Part shown: in pieces, positions 7,878-15,358 of the stretch
Layout of the letters: every line of letters starts with the position of its first letter
Position numbering within the stretch: the stretch's first letter is position 1
Source: UBA4093 sp036676455
Lineage (GTDB): Bacteria; Cyanobacteriota; Sericytochromatia; S15B-MN24; UBA4093
Length of the DNA: 64,000 nucleotides
NCBI GenBank assembly: GCA_036676455.1
Contig: JAKFCW010000040.1
Coordinates: forward strand, 17,755-81,754
Direction: 5' to 3'
Notes under the pieces: generated by a model
Seen by the model: the letters and a program-made list of their open reading frames with translations, nothing else
The model's database searches: none
What the model was told of the DNA's origin: nothing
Position numbers and translations under genes: made by a program

Positions 7878-9464
7878 CTACTCGTCCTCCAGCATCCAGG
7901 AGCGCACCAGACGAGCCACCTCATCGGGCTGGCTCTTGATGACCTTGGAGATCTCGCGCTGGAGGTGGGTCTTGCGATCCTCTTCGCCGATCTGGCCGAT
8001 CTCGGCCAGGTCCTGCCTGACGGTCGATTCGAGGGTCAGAGGTCCGAGGTCGGGAAGCTCCTCGTCCTTGGGCTTGCCACGCAGGCCGCGCCGCAGGAGG
8101 ATCAGGGCCACGATGCCCAGGATGACAGCCGCGGCGATCTTCAGGTAGAACTGGGTCTGCTCCTGAGCCTCCGCCTTGGCGAAGGCCTGCTCCTGGGCCT
8201 TGGCCACGGTGTCGTTGAACTTCAGGGCCGAGACCACGACGGTGTCGCCGCGGGCTTCGTTGACGCCCGCCGCCGCGGAGATCATCTGCCGCAAGTCGGC
8301 GATCTGATCCTCTTCGAGTTCGCCGTTGACGGCGACCGCCACCGAGAGGCGCTTCAGCTCGGCGGGAGGCTTGATCTTGCGCTGGACCGACTTGTTGACC
8401 TCGAAGTTGCGGGTATGGTCGACCTTCTCGTAGCCGCCAGGCCCGACGGAGATAGACTCGGAGGCTTCGTAGGTTGGGATGTTGGTGGCCGTGCCCGGGA
8501 CTCCGCCGCTCGATGCCGCGGATCCGTCCCAGCGCTCGTGATACTCGCGCTCGGAGCGAAGGATGCCCGAAGAAGTGCCGTCAGGGCGGGTGATGACCGG
8601 CTCGTAGGTTTCCTGGTTGGTCTCCTGCTGGCTGAAATCCATCTCCGCCACCACGTTGACCACGGCGCCGTTGGGGCCGAGGACGCGATCGAGCATGCCC
8701 TGGAGGTTCTTGCGGATGCCCAGCTCGGCCTGGCGCTTGTACTCGAGCTGCTTGATGCTCTGCTCGGGCGAGAGTGGGTTGTCCTGGCCGAGGGCCAGCT
8801 CGTCGGAGTAGTTGCGGCCGTTGACGTCCGTGATCACGACGTTGGCCGGGGTCAGGCCCTTCACGGACTTGCTGACCAGGTGAACGATGGTCTTGGCCTG
8901 CTCGGGCGCGAACTTCGAGGTGGGGTAGAGCTTGAGGACGACCGCGGCGGTCGGGCTCTCGGCGGTGTCGGTGAAGAGGTCGGGCTCGGGGATGACCAGG
9001 TGCACCCGGGCCTGCTCGACGCCTTCCATGCTGGAGATGGTGCGCGACAGCTCGCCCTGCAAGGCGCGCTGGTAGTTGAGCTTCTGGACGGCCTCGGTCA
9101 TGCCGAAGGTGTTCTTATCGAAGATCTCGAAGCCCACCTCGCCGCCCAGCGGAAGGCCCTGGGCCGCCATCGAGAGGCGCAGCTCGTGGACCTGGCTGCG
9201 GGGCACCAGGATGGACTTGCCGTCCGCCGAGATCTCGTAAGGGACCTGGGCGTCCTTGAGCTTCTGGACGATCTGGCCGGCATCGGCCTCGGTGACGTTG
9301 GTGTAAAGCGGGGCCCACTCGGGGGAGCGCGCCCAGACGAGCAGGAGCACGATGGCGGCGATGGACACCGCGGCCACCGCCCCGAAAAGGATCTGCTGGG
9401 TTCGGCTCAAGCCGGACCAGATCCGGCCGATATCAGATTGTAGCTGGCTGAAGAACTCGTTCAT
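7878..9464 (-). CDS. fliF: Flagellar MS-ring protein FliF
   Basis: A 528-residue membrane protein forming the MS ring, the base on which the flagellum assembles. The first membrane helix is at residues about 23-44 and the second at about 440-459. Between them are ring-building motifs (SPEWAPLYTNVTEADAGQ, then VHLVIPEP and TGDTVVV-like ARGDTVVVSALKF). The cytoplasmic C-tail (about 70 residues, ending SWMLEDE) is the FliG-binding segment. The ATG at 9464 has only a weak AAGGG site. Unusually, a 305-bp gap separates it from fliE. Confidence 0.96.
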   Translation of the reverse strand: MNEFFSQLQSDIGRIWSGLSRTQQILFGAVAAVSIAAIVLLLVWARSPEWAPLYTNVTEADAGQIVQKLKDAQVPYEISADGKSILVPRSQVHELRLSMAAQGLPLGGEVGFEIFDKNTFGMTEAVQKLNYQRALQGELSRTISSMEGVEQARVHLVIPEPDLFTDTAESPTAAVVLKLYPTSKFAPEQAKTIVHLVSKSVKGLTPANVVITDVNGRNYSDELALGQDNPLSPEQSIKQLEYKRQAELGIRKNLQGMLDRVLGPNGAVVNVVAEMDFSQQETNQETYEPVITRPDGTSSGILRSEREYHERWDGSAASSGGVPGTATNIPTYEASESISVGPGGYEKVDHTRNFEVNKSVQRKIKPPAELKRLSVAVAVNGELEEDQIADLRQMISAAAGVNEARGDTVVVSALKFNDTVAKAQEQAFAKAEAQEQTQFYLKIAAAVILGIVALILLRRGLRGKPKDEELPDLGPLTLESTVRQDLAEIGQIGEEDRKTHLQREISKVIKSQPDEVARLVRSWMLEDE

Positions 9465-9556
9465 CGAACCCTTATCACAGTACCTTCATACCCATAGCCA
9501 CCCTCATGGTCGACTCACCGCACGCCATCCTTGGCTTGCCGGGACGCTTTGCGCCA

Positions 9557-9606
9557 GAAGGCGATGCCCCTGGCGCCCGTGGGCGTGCGTTAGGGGCATC
9601 GCCTTC
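9557..9606 (-). other. Long hairpin in the fliF leader
   Basis: A perfect 15-bp inverted repeat (9557-9571 with 9592-9606) with a 20-nt loop that contains a smaller CGCCC/GGGCG stem. No T tract follows on either strand, so it is not a standard terminator. It would lie in the 5' UTR of the fliF operon if the promoter at 9639-9666 is real. It could be a protein- or RNA-binding leader element or a REP-like palindrome. Confidence 0.6.
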
Positions 9607-9638
9607 CGCCAAACCCTCACGATGTCTTCATACAGGGA

Positions 9639-9666
9639 AGCATAGCATGGTTTGGCATCCAGCCAA
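9639..9666 (-). promoter_or_regulatory. Candidate sigma-70-type promoter for fliF
   Basis: On the minus strand TTGGCT (9666-9661), a 16-nt spacer and TATGCT (9644-9639) form a plausible -35/-10 pair upstream of fliF. Initiation near 9632 would give a leader of about 170 nt containing the 15-bp hairpin. No experimental support is available from sequence. Confidence 0.4.
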
Positions 9667-9702
9667 AGCCTAGCTTAGCACAAGGAACAGAACCTCCGCT
9701 TC

Positions 9703-9738
9703 CCTTGGCAAGGGAATTATCGCCTCCTCTTGCCAAGG
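9703..9738 (-). other. Inverted repeat just downstream of fliE
   Basis: A 10-bp perfect inverted repeat (CCTTGGCAAG at 9703-9712 with its complement at 9729-9738), loop 16 nt, about 30 nt past the fliE stop. It may stabilise or end the flgB-flgC-fliE transcript. It lacks a clear T run. Confidence 0.4.
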
Positions 9739-9768
9739 AAATGAGCGTGCAGCGCCCGGACACACCGG

Positions 9769-10263
9769 TTAGACCTGCATCCGCATCACTTCCTGATAGG
9801 ATTCCACCAATTTGTTTCGAACCTGCATGGTGAGGTTGACAGCCACCGAGGCCTTCTCGGCGGCGATCATGACGTCGTGCAATTCGACGTCCTTGCCCAT
9901 GGCCAGATCGCGCTGCTTGGAGTCGGAGGTCTGGGCGAGCTGGTTGACCGAGCCCAAGTAATTGCCAATGGAGTCGAAGATGGGCTCGACACCGAGGCCC
10001 GAGCGCTCGGCGCGGGGTCCCATGGTGGCGCCGGCTCGCGCCGTGGCGTCCGGGCCAAGCACGGGAGCGTTGAGGCTGGGGGCGGGCGGAATCAGCCGGG
10101 AAGGCTGGCCGCTCGGAGCCAGGGGCACGGTAGCTGCAGGAGCGCCCTCGGAGTGAGAATCGAATATCGCGCCGAAGTCCGGGCGCGGCATCCCGGGAAG
10201 GGGGATGCCGGGGACACCGGGAAGCGGGGCGCCCATGGGGCCAATCGGGGGAAGGAAGGGCAT
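9769..10263 (-). CDS. fliE: Flagellar hook-basal body complex protein FliE, extended
   Basis: A 164-residue FliE, which links the MS ring to the rod. The C-terminal 75 residues match the family (DVELHDVMIAAEKASVAVNL, then MQVRNKLVESYQEVMRMQV), ending as FliE proteins do. The N-terminal about 85 residues are extra compared with the usual roughly 100-residue FliE. They are Pro/Gly-rich (PIGPMGAPLPGVPGIPLPGM) and probably disordered. The start ATG at 10263 is 1 nt from the flgC stop. Confidence 0.88.
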   Translation of the reverse strand: MPFLPPIGPMGAPLPGVPGIPLPGMPRPDFGAIFDSHSEGAPAATVPLAPSGQPSRLIPPAPSLNAPVLGPDATARAGATMGPRAERSGLGVEPIFDSIGNYLGSVNQLAQTSDSKQRDLAMGKDVELHDVMIAAEKASVAVNLTMQVRNKLVESYQEVMRMQV

Positions 10264-10264
10264 G

Positions 10265-10672
10265 TTAGATCTCCAAGGCCTTGTTGGCGGCCGCCTTCAG
10301 CGACTGGATGACGGTGACGTTCGCCTCGTAGGAGCGGGTGGCCGAGATCATGTCGGTCATCTCGGTGACGGGGTTGACGTTAGGGTACGAGACGTAGCCC
10401 TCCCCGTTGGCATCCGGGTGCTCGGGATCGTACACCAGGCGGAAGGGGGACTCGTCCTCGATGACGCCGGAGACGCGGACCCCGTGGGTGGGCAGACCGG
10501 CACGACGCTCGGAGGGGCGGGACTCGAAGACCACCATCTCGCGGCGGTAGGCCTCGCCCTTGTCGGTGCGGGTGGTGTTGGCATTGGCCAGGTTGGAGGA
10601 GATCACGTCCATGCGCAGGCGCTGGGCGGTGAGCGCCGAGGCGGCGGTGTTGAGCGCGTCGAAAATTCCCAT
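10265..10672 (-). CDS. flgC: Flagellar basal-body rod protein FlgC
   Basis: A 135-residue proximal rod protein. The N-terminal rod motif is MGIFDALNTAASALTAQRLR followed by ISSNLANANTTRT. The C-terminal FlgC motif YPNVNPVTEMTDMISATRSY is intact, followed by YEANVTVIQSLKAAANKALEI. Length is normal. It lies between flgB and fliE as in most flagellar operons. Confidence 0.95.
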   Translation of the reverse strand: MGIFDALNTAASALTAQRLRMDVISSNLANANTTRTDKGEAYRREMVVFESRPSERRAGLPTHGVRVSGVIEDESPFRLVYDPEHPDANGEGYVSYPNVNPVTEMTDMISATRSYEANVTVIQSLKAAANKALEI

Positions 10673-10697
10673 CGTCTACTCCCTGCGGAAAGGCGGC

Positions 10698-11108
10698 CTA
10701 GGAGCCGCGGATCACGTCCTTGAGCCCCGTCATCTTGCGCTTCATCAGATCGGCCACGGCGCTGTAGGTCAGGCTGGTCTGGGCGAGGCGCGTCATCTCG
10801 ACGTCGATGTCGACGTTGTTGCCGTCGTTGCGAAGGGTGGAATCGGTGGCGCGTCGCAGCTCGGGCTGGAACTGGCTGATCCCCTGAGGCCCGAGGCTGA
10901 GGTGCCCCGGATGGGTCAGAGCCAGAGGGGCGGCCGGAGAGCCTTCCACGGCCGCCTGGAGCTGGGCCTCGTAAGAGACCTCGAAGCGCTTGAAATGGGG
11001 AGTGTCGGCATTGGCGACGTTCTCGGCGAGGGCGCGCTGGCGCTGTCCGAGCCCGGTCAGGCCGGCCTGGAGCACCGAGGTGGTCCCTCCGAAGAGCTTG
11101 TCCAGCAC
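10698..11108 (-). CDS. flgB: Flagellar basal-body rod protein FlgB
   Basis: A 136-residue proximal rod protein. The GTG start at 11108 is preceded by AGGAGGATTG. Signature segments are LGQRQRALAENVANADTPHFKR near the N-terminus and MTRLAQTSLTYSAVADLM near the C-terminus. It is the first gene of the flagellar run and lies 85 bp downstream of cmk. Confidence 0.93.
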   Translation of the reverse strand: MLDKLFGGTTSVLQAGLTGLGQRQRALAENVANADTPHFKRFEVSYEAQLQAAVEGSPAAPLALTHPGHLSLGPQGISQFQPELRRATDSTLRNDGNNVDIDVEMTRLAQTSLTYSAVADLMKRKMTGLKDVIRGS

Positions 11109-11170
11109 GCGTCAATCCTCCTGAAATCCCCGTCCGGCGCGGCTTGGCGACACGCGGACGCTTGCGATTC

Positions 11171-11176
11171 ACTATA
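11171..11176 (-). promoter_or_regulatory. Candidate -10 element for the flgB operon
   Basis: TATAGT on the minus strand lies about 63 nt upstream of the flgB start in the cmk-flgB gap. The matching -35 position has no good hexamer, so read-through from panC-cmk is an alternative. Confidence 0.25.
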
Positions 11177-11193
11177 CCCTTCGCGGGGTGCCT

Positions 11194-11913
11194 CTAATCG
11201 TTATCGGCGCCCGGGGCCGGATCTGAAGCCCCCACAGGCGAGCTTGCCTCGCGCTGGCGCGCGATTTCCAGGATCCGATCGACCACTTGCTCCGCCGAGA
11301 GCTGGTCCGTGTCGACGCGCACGGCGTCCTCGGCCGCCTTCAGGGGGCTCACGGCCCGGTTGGAGTCGTAGGCGTCACGGCGGGCGATCTCGGCGGCGAG
11401 CTCGTCGAGGTCGACGGCGTGGCCCTTGGCCTCGAGGTCCTTGGCGCGGCGGCGCGCCCGCTCCATGGGCGAGGCGACCAGGAAGATCTTGACCGGGGCC
11501 TGCGGGAAGACCACGGTGCCGATGTCGCGCCCCTCGGCGACCACTCCGCCGCCCTTGCCGAGCTCGCGCTGGCGGTCGACCAGGACCTCGCGGACGCCGG
11601 CGTGCGCGGCGACCTGCGAGACGTGGCGGGTGACCTCGGGCATGCGGATGGCGTCGGTGACGTCCTGGCCGTCGATGCGGACGCGGTCTCCGTCCTCGCC
11701 GGGGATCAGGGCGATCTGGGACTCGCGTGCGAGGCGGGTCATCGCGTCGGCGTCATCGAGGGCCAGGCCCTCCGACAGGGCCTTCCAGGTGATGGCGCGG
11801 TACATGGCCCCGGTGTCGAGGAAGAGCAGGTCGAGGCGGCGGGCGACCGCGCGGGCGACGGTGCTCTTGCCGGCTCCGGCGGGACCATCGATGGCGACGA
11901 TGAGGCGACTCAC
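11194..11913 (-). CDS. cmk: Cytidylate kinase
   Basis: A 239-residue (d)CMP kinase that phosphorylates CMP and dCMP with ATP in pyrimidine nucleotide metabolism. The P-loop is IDGPAGAGKSTVAR at residues about 8-21. Other family segments are LDTGAMYRA, VAEGRDIGTVVFPQA, and RDAYDSNRAVSPLKAAEDA. The GTG start at 11913 overlaps the panC stop by 4 nt (GTGA) with GGAG 7-8 nt upstream. In Cyanobacteria cmk is usually fused to panC; here the frames are separate but overlapping, which could represent the unfused ancestral arrangement. Confidence 0.95.
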   Translation of the reverse strand: MSRLIVAIDGPAGAGKSTVARAVARRLDLLFLDTGAMYRAITWKALSEGLALDDADAMTRLARESQIALIPGEDGDRVRIDGQDVTDAIRMPEVTRHVSQVAAHAGVREVLVDRQRELGKGGGVVAEGRDIGTVVFPQAPVKIFLVASPMERARRRAKDLEAKGHAVDLDELAAEIARRDAYDSNRAVSPLKAAEDAVRVDTDQLSAEQVVDRILEIARQREASSPVGASDPAPGADND

Positions 11914-12794
11914 AGGGCAGCTCCTTCCAAGAGGCGGGAGAGTCCTCGGTCCGGCGAGTCCGGGGCGAGGAGGGCGTTGTCGATGAGGCGGGTCTTGCCG
12001 AGCTTGGCGGCGAGGGCCAGGACCGCGGGGGCGTCGAGGGTGGCGACGGGCATGAGGGTGTCGGCGTCGCGCAGCTCGAGGTACTCGAGATCGAGGCCGT
12101 CCAGCTCGGTGCGCGAGAGAGAGAGCAGGCGCTCGGCAGAGCGCTCGCCTGCGAGGTAGGCGCGCATGGCCTGGGCGAGGGCGCGCGACAGCGCGAGGGC
12201 GCGCGTGCGGTCCTCCTCGGAGAGGTAGGTATTGCGCGAGCTGAGGGCGAGGCCGTCGGCTTCGCGGACGAGCGGGGCGCGCACGACGGTGACGGGCATG
12301 GCGAGGTCCTCGACCATGCGGGCGACGACGCGCCACTGCTGGAAGTCCTTCTGCCCGAGGTAGACGAGGTCGGGGCGGATCATGCCGAAGAGGCGGGCGA
12401 GGACGGTGGTAACGCCGGCGAAGTGGCCGGGGCGCGAGGCGCCGCAAAGGGAGTCGGTGAGGCCCGAGACGGTGACCGAGGTGGCGAAGCCCGGGGGGTA
12501 GACCCCGTCGGGCGTTGGGGTGAAGAGGAGGTCGACGCCTTCGCGCTCGCAGAGGGCGTGGTCGCGCTCGAGGTCGCGCGGGTAGCGATCGAGGTCCTCG
12601 TTGGGTCCGAACTGCTTGGGGTTGACGAAGATCGAGACGACGACGAGGTCTGCCGCTTGGCGTGCGAGGCGGATGAGGCTGGCGTGGCCCTCGTGGAGGT
12701 AGCCCATGGTGGGGACGAAGGCGAGGCGGGTGCCTGGGGCACGCAGACGGGCGAGGGATTCATCGAGCTCAAGGCGGGAGGAGACCCGGATCAC
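11910..12794 (-). CDS. panC: Pantothenate synthetase (pantoate-beta-alanine ligase)
   Basis: A 294-residue enzyme joining pantoate and beta-alanine, with ATP, to make pantothenate for CoA synthesis. Motifs include VPTMGYLHEGHASLIR (HIGH-like nucleotide site), IFVNPKQFGPNEDLDRYPR, and YLGQKDFQQWRVV. LVREADGLALSSRN is the KMSKS-like region. GTG at 12794 is chosen because AAAGGAG lies 8 nt upstream and the length fits the family (about 280); an upstream in-frame extension to 12950 looks noncoding. Its stop overlaps the cmk start. Confidence 0.95.
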   Translation of the reverse strand: MIRVSSRLELDESLARLRAPGTRLAFVPTMGYLHEGHASLIRLARQAADLVVVSIFVNPKQFGPNEDLDRYPRDLERDHALCEREGVDLLFTPTPDGVYPPGFATSVTVSGLTDSLCGASRPGHFAGVTTVLARLFGMIRPDLVYLGQKDFQQWRVVARMVEDLAMPVTVVRAPLVREADGLALSSRNTYLSEEDRTRALALSRALAQAMRAYLAGERSAERLLSLSRTELDGLDLEYLELRDADTLMPVATLDAPAVLALAAKLGKTRLIDNALLAPDSPDRGLSRLLEGAAL

Positions 12795-12850
12795 AGGAGC
12801 GCTCCTTTCGGTCGGAATCAGGCGCAGGGCGGGCCATGCGCGCGGGATCC

Positions 12851-12890
12851 ATTCTAGCACAGCGGCGAGCGTGGGTCGCAGCGCGACCCA
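12851..12890 (-). promoter_or_regulatory. Candidate panC promoter with operator-like palindrome
   Basis: An extended -10 element (TGC then TAGAAT, minus strand 12859-12851) lies about 60 nt upstream of the panC start. An 8-bp perfect inverted repeat (TGGGTCGC at 12872-12879 and its complement at 12883-12890) overlaps the expected -35 region. This layout suggests a regulated promoter in the divergent panC/PRC-barrel intergenic region. The binding protein is unknown. Confidence 0.4.
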
Positions 12891-13118
12891 TGAACCTTGT
12901 CGATAGGGGCCATGTCGAGTCCGGGGGCTCCGGGTAGGATCGGGGGGCATGGGGTTCGATCACTTCAGCGTCGACGCCATCAATGGGGATGGAACCTGGC
13001 TCCCGACGACGAAACCCGAGGGCAGCGAGCCCAAACAGCCCGGTTTTACCGGGTGAGCGTCGAACCGAGGCCTTGGGGCTGGCGGGGAGAGGCTGAGAGC
13101 GTAAGGAGCGACGCCGCG
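12891..13118 (+). other. Possible structured leader upstream of the PRC-barrel-like gene
   Basis: No gene is supported here. Several short complementary blocks occur, including CCCGGT/ACCGGG around 13038-13052. The region shows alternating purine-rich conserved-looking blocks, but I could not match it to a known riboswitch class. An open frame exists across it but has no ribosome binding site and reads as noncoding. Confidence 0.2.
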
Positions 13119-13652
13119 ATGAGACCCTTGGACTTCGATCTACTGGGCTGTCCCGTGACCGATTACGCGACCGGCGAGGTGGTCGGTCGGGTGAAGGTGG
13201 TGGTGCAGTCCGCGACTCCGGGCCGGATCGCGCAGCTGGCGTTGGAGCGGCTGGAGGATCTGGGCGGAGGGGAGTCTGCCGGAGCTTCGCCGCTGGTCGG
13301 AGAGCCGCTTTTCGACGGGCGCGGGGGGCTGTTGGGGTGGGCGGTCGGTGTGGCCGAGAGCCTGCCGGGTGGTGGGATGAGGCGGCTGGGGGGTGGCGGT
13401 TCCCCCTTGGGTGGGACGCGGTTCCTGCTGGTGCGCGAGCAGGCGGAGGGGGAGGGTGCCGTGATTGACGGTCATGATCTCGGGGAGGGCGACGGGGCCC
13501 GGGGGGATTACATGGTCGGGCAGCTGTCGGCGAGCACCTTGGTGGATCCGCATGGACAGACGCTGATCCAGGAGGGCGAGGTGATCACGGCGGACGTGCT
13601 GGAGCGCGCGCGGCGGCTGGGGCTGCTGCACCGGCTGGCGGCGACCTTCTAA
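13119..13652 (+). CDS. PRC-barrel-like protein of unknown function
   Basis: A 177-residue protein with ATG at 13119, chosen for the TAAGGAG about 11 nt upstream. Residues 3-25 (PLDFDLLGCPVTDYATGEVV) and the following VKVVVQ strand resemble a PRC-barrel. The C-terminus, SASTLVDPHGQTLIQEGEVI then TADVLERARRLGLLHRL, matches a recurring module in which a beta hairpin is followed by an 'EGEVIT...A...G' helix. A Gly-rich loop separates the two. There is no signal peptide. PRC-barrels often bind RNA or regulate cell division and photosynthesis; no specific role can be assigned here. Confidence 0.6.
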   Translation: MRPLDFDLLGCPVTDYATGEVVGRVKVVVQSATPGRIAQLALERLEDLGGGESAGASPLVGEPLFDGRGGLLGWAVGVAESLPGGGMRRLGGGGSPLGGTRFLLVREQAEGEGAVIDGHDLGEGDGARGDYMVGQLSASTLVDPHGQTLIQEGEVITADVLERARRLGLLHRLAATF

Positions 13653-13659
13653 GTGAATC

Positions 13660-13681
13660 GGGGGCGCCCGTGGGCGCCCCC
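13660..13681. terminator. Bidirectional hairpin between convergent genes
   Basis: A perfect 10-bp GC stem (13660-13669 with 13672-13681) and 2-nt loop lies between the PRC-barrel-like gene and the permease gene. There is no T tract on either side, but position and strength suggest transcript 3'-end formation for both. Confidence 0.55.
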
Positions 13682-13688
13682 TGGGGGA

Positions 13689-15122
13689 TTACTTCATGCG
13701 GTTGCCGAGGATGGAGTGGCGCATACCGTAGAGGAAGTAGACGACCAATCCGATGGACAGCCAGATCAAGAAGCGCTGGATGGTGACGTGGGGCAGGGAG
13801 ATCATCAGGTAGCCGCAGCTGAGCAGGGTGCCGATGGCGACGACGGGGATGAAGGGGGTCCGGAAGCCCCGCTTCCAGTCGGGGCGGGTGTAGCGCAGGA
13901 CCCAGGCACCGATGGCCACGCAGATGAAGGCGAACAGCGTACCGATGTTGGCCAGCTCGGCCACCGCTGAGATGGGGGTGAAGCCCGCCAGCACCGCCAC
14001 GGCGACCCCGGTGAAGAGCGTGGTGACGTGAGGCGTGCCGAAGCGCGGGTGCACGGAGGTGAAGACCTTGGGCATCAGGCCGTCGCGCGCCATCGCGAAG
14101 AAGATCCGGGGCATGCCCATCAGCATGACGACCAGCACCGAGGTGATGCCGGCCACGGCACCGATGCTCAAGAGGGCCGCGGCCCAGCCCTTGCCGATGT
14201 ACTCGAGGGCGTAGGCAAGCGGAGCGGCGTTGTTCACCAGCTCCGGGTAAAGCCGCTGCGGGATGATGCCCGTGAAGATGGCGCCCACCGCCACGTAGAA
14301 GATGGTGCAGATCAAGAGCGAGCCCAGGATGCCGATGGGCAGGTCGCGCTGGGGGTTCTTGGTCTCCTCGGCCGCGTTGGAGACTGCGTCGAAGCCGATG
14401 AAGGCGAAGAAGATGGTCGCCGCCCCGGTCATGACCCCACCGAAGCCGTTGGGGAGGAAGGGGTCCCAGTTACCGGGATTGATGTGACCCATGGTGATGG
14501 CGATGAACATGATCAGGACCGCCACCTTGAGGACGACGAAGATCGTGTTGGTGTTGACGGACTCGCGGATGCCGCGGACCAGGACCATGGTGACCCCCAG
14601 CGCGATCAGGATGGCCGGGATGTTGAGCAGGGCACCTGGAGCCGTGCCTGGCGCGTTCACCCACATGGCCGGCAGGTTGATGCCGACGTTGTGCAAGATC
14701 TTGACGAAGTAGCCCGACCAGCCGATGGCCACGGCGGCCGTCGCCACGACGTACTCGAGAATCAGCACCCAGCCGATCACCCAGGCGACGATCTCGCCGA
14801 AGGCCGTGTAGGCGTACGTGTAGGCCGAGCCCGAGGCCGGGATCATGGAGGCCACCTCGGCGTAGGCCAAGGCCGCGAAGGCGCAGGCGATCGCCGCGAA
14901 GATGAAGCTCAGGATGATCCCCGGTCCCGCGTACTTCGCGGCGGCGGCCCCCGTGATCACGAAGATGCCGGTGCCGATGATCGCGCCGACCCCCAGCGAG
15001 GTCAGGTCCAGCGCACCGAGCACCTTCTTGAGGCCGGAGTCCTCTCCGCTGGGCAACGGTTTGCGAACCATGAGTCGGGCAAGCAGGCCAGCCGGGGAGC
15101 GTTCGTTGGTCACGGTGCTCAA
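13689..15122 (-). CDS. APC-superfamily amino acid permease (cationic amino acid transporter type)
   Basis: A 477-residue inner-membrane transporter with about 12 membrane helices. The TTG start at 15122 is preferred because AAGGAG lies 7 nt upstream. The first helix carries the APC signature LTSLGVGAIIGTGIFVITG, where the GxGIF loop binds the substrate amino group. Other family segments are YAEVASMIPASGSAYTYAY, FFAFIGFDAVSNAAEETKNP and PRIFFAMARDGLMP. The closest types are YfnA/CAT-like permeases. The substrate is probably a cationic or other L-amino acid but cannot be fixed from sequence. It is convergent with the PRC-barrel-like gene. Confidence 0.9.
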   Translation of the reverse strand: MSTVTNERSPAGLLARLMVRKPLPSGEDSGLKKVLGALDLTSLGVGAIIGTGIFVITGAAAAKYAGPGIILSFIFAAIACAFAALAYAEVASMIPASGSAYTYAYTAFGEIVAWVIGWVLILEYVVATAAVAIGWSGYFVKILHNVGINLPAMWVNAPGTAPGALLNIPAILIALGVTMVLVRGIRESVNTNTIFVVLKVAVLIMFIAITMGHINPGNWDPFLPNGFGGVMTGAATIFFAFIGFDAVSNAAEETKNPQRDLPIGILGSLLICTIFYVAVGAIFTGIIPQRLYPELVNNAAPLAYALEYIGKGWAAALLSIGAVAGITSVLVVMLMGMPRIFFAMARDGLMPKVFTSVHPRFGTPHVTTLFTGVAVAVLAGFTPISAVAELANIGTLFAFICVAIGAWVLRYTRPDWKRGFRTPFIPVVAIGTLLSCGYLMISLPHVTIQRFLIWLSIGLVVYFLYGMRHSILGNRMK

Positions 15123-15358
15123 GCATTGTCTCCTTGTGAGGGGTGGGAAGCATTCAGATACTACGTATCGTAACGTTAAACCCTCTATTGAAGCAACCCA
15201 CCAACCCAGACTGTCCGTTTCGGCGAAGGCAGGCGAGGCTTTCCGCCGTAGACTCCTGCTCGGAACCCCACCAGGCGCCGGGGCCGTCGGGCCCGCCGCG
15301 CCACGGCTTGAAATCGCTGTGAATTCAAGCCGCCGAGCGGGGATCGGGAGGGACGGCC

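Noticed and set aside
11194..12794. Bifunctional PanC-CMK fusion protein
   Set aside because: The two reading frames differ and each has its own stop and start, so they are two proteins unless a frameshift error exists.
12795..12950. Upstream extension of panC to an ATG at 12950
   Set aside because: The extension lies over the candidate promoter; GTG at 12794 has a better ribosome site and gives a normal-length enzyme.
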